A stretch of DNA of 64,000 nt. Origin: Henriciella sp. Its GTDB lineage: Bacteria; Pseudomonadota; Alphaproteobacteria; Caulobacterales; Hyphomonadaceae. A program made the translations under genes and the position numbers. Location: assembly GCF_029937755.1 (NCBI RefSeq), contig NZ_JAPYPG010000005.1, forward strand, positions 124,001 to 188,000, read 5' to 3'. How positions within the stretch are numbered: the stretch's first letter is position 1; each line of letters starts with the position of its first letter. Below the pieces are notes generated by a model. That model worked only from the letters and a program-made list of their open reading frames with translations, had not been told where the DNA came from and did no database searches. Positions 63,121 through 64,000 of the stretch are shown piece after piece.

Positions 63121-63132
63121 GTTAACGCTATC
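63121..63132 (+). promoter_or_regulatory. LacI/XylR-type operator before xylX
   Basis: GTTAACGCTATC, eleven of twelve bases as in the receptor operators, 18 bases before the xylX ATG. A repressor here would sit over the start of the transcript or the 5' leader. It supports xylX belonging to the same regulon. Confidence 0.65.
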
Positions 63133-63149
63133 TTTCAGAAAGTAGCCCC

Positions 63150-64000
63150 ATGGATCTGCCACTCCGTTCAGAACAGATTTTGCCAGATGACGCAGACGCC
63201 TTGCTGATTGGCCGGGTCTGGTCGCGTGAAGAGCGGGGGCCCTGCCCCGTGCTTATCAGCAGCGGCCGCGTGATCAACCTGATCTCCATCGCGCCGACTG
63301 TGTCTGCCCTCCTGGAATCAGCCCTGCCCGACCGGACCAATCTGTCCGCACTGCCGGATCTCGGACCACTCGACGCATTCCTGTTGCCGGACGATGATGA
63401 ACGCTGCCGCGGCAGCTTGCTCGCGCCGTGCGACCTTCAGGCCATCAAGGCCGCCGGGGTGACCTTTGCGGCCAGCCTGCTCGAGCGCGTCGTGGAAGAA
63501 CGCGCTGGCGGCGACCCGGCACGCGCAGTACAATTACGGGCTGAACTGTCAGCGACCATCGCGGGCGATTTCGCGTTAATCCGGCCAGGATCTGCAGAAG
63601 CAGACGCGCTGCGTACCCGCCTGAAGGCAGAAGGGCTTTGGTCGCAATACCTGGAAGTCGGCTTCGGCGAGTATGCGGAGATCTTCACAAAGGCCCAGCC
63701 CATGTCGGCGGTGGGCTGCGGCGCCGAGATCGGCGTCCTGTCGGCATCCGACTGGAACAATCCTGAGCCCGAAGTCGCCCTTATCGTCACCTCGCAGGGC
63801 AACATCATCGGTGCGACTCTTGCCAATGACGTGAACCTCCGGGACATGGAAGGCCGCTCGGCATTGCTGCTCGGCAAGGCGAAGGACAACAATGCGTCCT
63901 GCGCAATCGGGCCTTTCATTCGTCTGTTCGATGAGGATTTCAGCCTGGCGCACGTGGCGCACGCCGAGATCAGCCTGGACGTTCTCGGCACGGACGGATT
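63150..64000 (+). CDS. xylX: XylX: 2-keto-3-deoxy-D-xylonate dehydratase, FAH family (3' end outside window)
   Basis: 283 codons of an open frame that runs off the right edge. It matches Caulobacter XylX as I recall it: AIKAAGVTFAASLLERVVEE, GLWSQYLEVGFGEYAEIFTK, DWNNPEPEVALIV and NDVNLRDMEGRSALLLGKAK, followed by DNNASCAIGPFIRLFDE. XylX dehydrates 2-keto-3-deoxy-xylonate to 2,5-dioxopentanoate in the Weimberg route to 2-oxoglutarate. It starts at 63150 with a weak ribosome site. It lies 63 bases after gntP, with its own operator at 63121. The missing end is about 100 residues at most. Confidence 0.92.
   Translation, partial: MDLPLRSEQILPDDADALLIGRVWSREERGPCPVLISSGRVINLISIAPTVSALLESALPDRTNLSALPDLGPLDAFLLPDDDERCRGSLLAPCDLQAIKAAGVTFAASLLERVVEERAGGDPARAVQLRAELSATIAGDFALIRPGSAEADALRTRLKAEGLWSQYLEVGFGEYAEIFTKAQPMSAVGCGAEIGVLSASDWNNPEPEVALIVTSQGNIIGATLANDVNLRDMEGRSALLLGKAKDNNASCAIGPFIRLFDEDFSLAHVAHAEISLDVLGTDG

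Noticed and set aside
1-64000. tRNA, rRNA, CRISPR, phage or insertion-sequence features
   Set aside because: No tRNA-like cloverleaf, repeat-spacer array, transposase or integrase motif was seen on reading the sequence and frames; this was by eye and not a covariance search.

Overview
The window looks like chromosome of an alphaproteobacterium of the Caulobacterales/Hyphomonadaceae type (marine, probably surface-attaching). The basis is protein similarity recalled from family knowledge, high GC, a holdfast-type polysaccharide cluster, a Weimberg-pathway xylose gene, large sugar-type TonB receptors and SapC/Trp-halogenase genes. No rRNA, tRNA, CRISPR array, insertion sequence or prophage was recognised, and no stretch above 300 bases lacks a gene.

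Layout. 1-4.6 kb: end of a Tat-exported SDR, a TPR lipoprotein, then a tyrosine-catabolism pair (4-hydroxyphenylpyruvate dioxygenase plus a VOC protein) divergent from a MarR regulator, with a perfect palindrome between them. 4.7-14.6 kb: a DUF3137 membrane protein and a Wzx/Wzy-type polysaccharide locus laid out like the Caulobacter holdfast (hfs) genes: HfsE, two GT2 enzymes around the HfsH deacetylase, then HfsC, HfsB and HfsA on the other strand and HfsD divergent. No flippase (HfsF) is present. 14.6-32 kb: ordinary metabolic genes, including a tandem pair of tiny membrane proteins, two 2OG-Fe(II) oxygenases, a nucleoside hydrolase/ribokinase/acetyltransferase operon, a penicillin-acylase-like hydrolase, an NhaC antiporter, an M19 dipeptidase, RarA, a TauD-type oxygenase and a PiuC-type hydroxylase. 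32-46 kb: S9 peptidase, HtrA protease, a GPH-type transporter, a crotonase, an acyl-CoA dehydrogenase pair with a palindromic operator, a CobT-like protein, DUF1289, an aspartic protease, TauE/SafE and DusA.

46-64 kb is the most coherent part: a glucuronoxylan/xylose utilisation region. Exported GH67 alpha-glucuronidase and two exported GH3 enzymes trim xylo-oligosaccharides. A 1037-aa TonB-dependent receptor is the likely outer-membrane entry. A Tat-exported SMP-30 lactonase, a GntP-type permease and the start of xylX (2-keto-3-deoxy-xylonate dehydratase) suggest periplasmic lactone opening, uptake of sugar acids and Weimberg degradation. Two identical GTTAGCGCTATC sites and three degenerate ones lie in front of these genes and look like operators of a LacI-family (XylR-like) repressor whose gene is not in the window. 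Inside this region, downstream of the receptor, sits a SapC / Cupin_8 / flavin-dependent halogenase operon with intact catalytic residues and no known role in sugar use. It is the best candidate for an undescribed system here.
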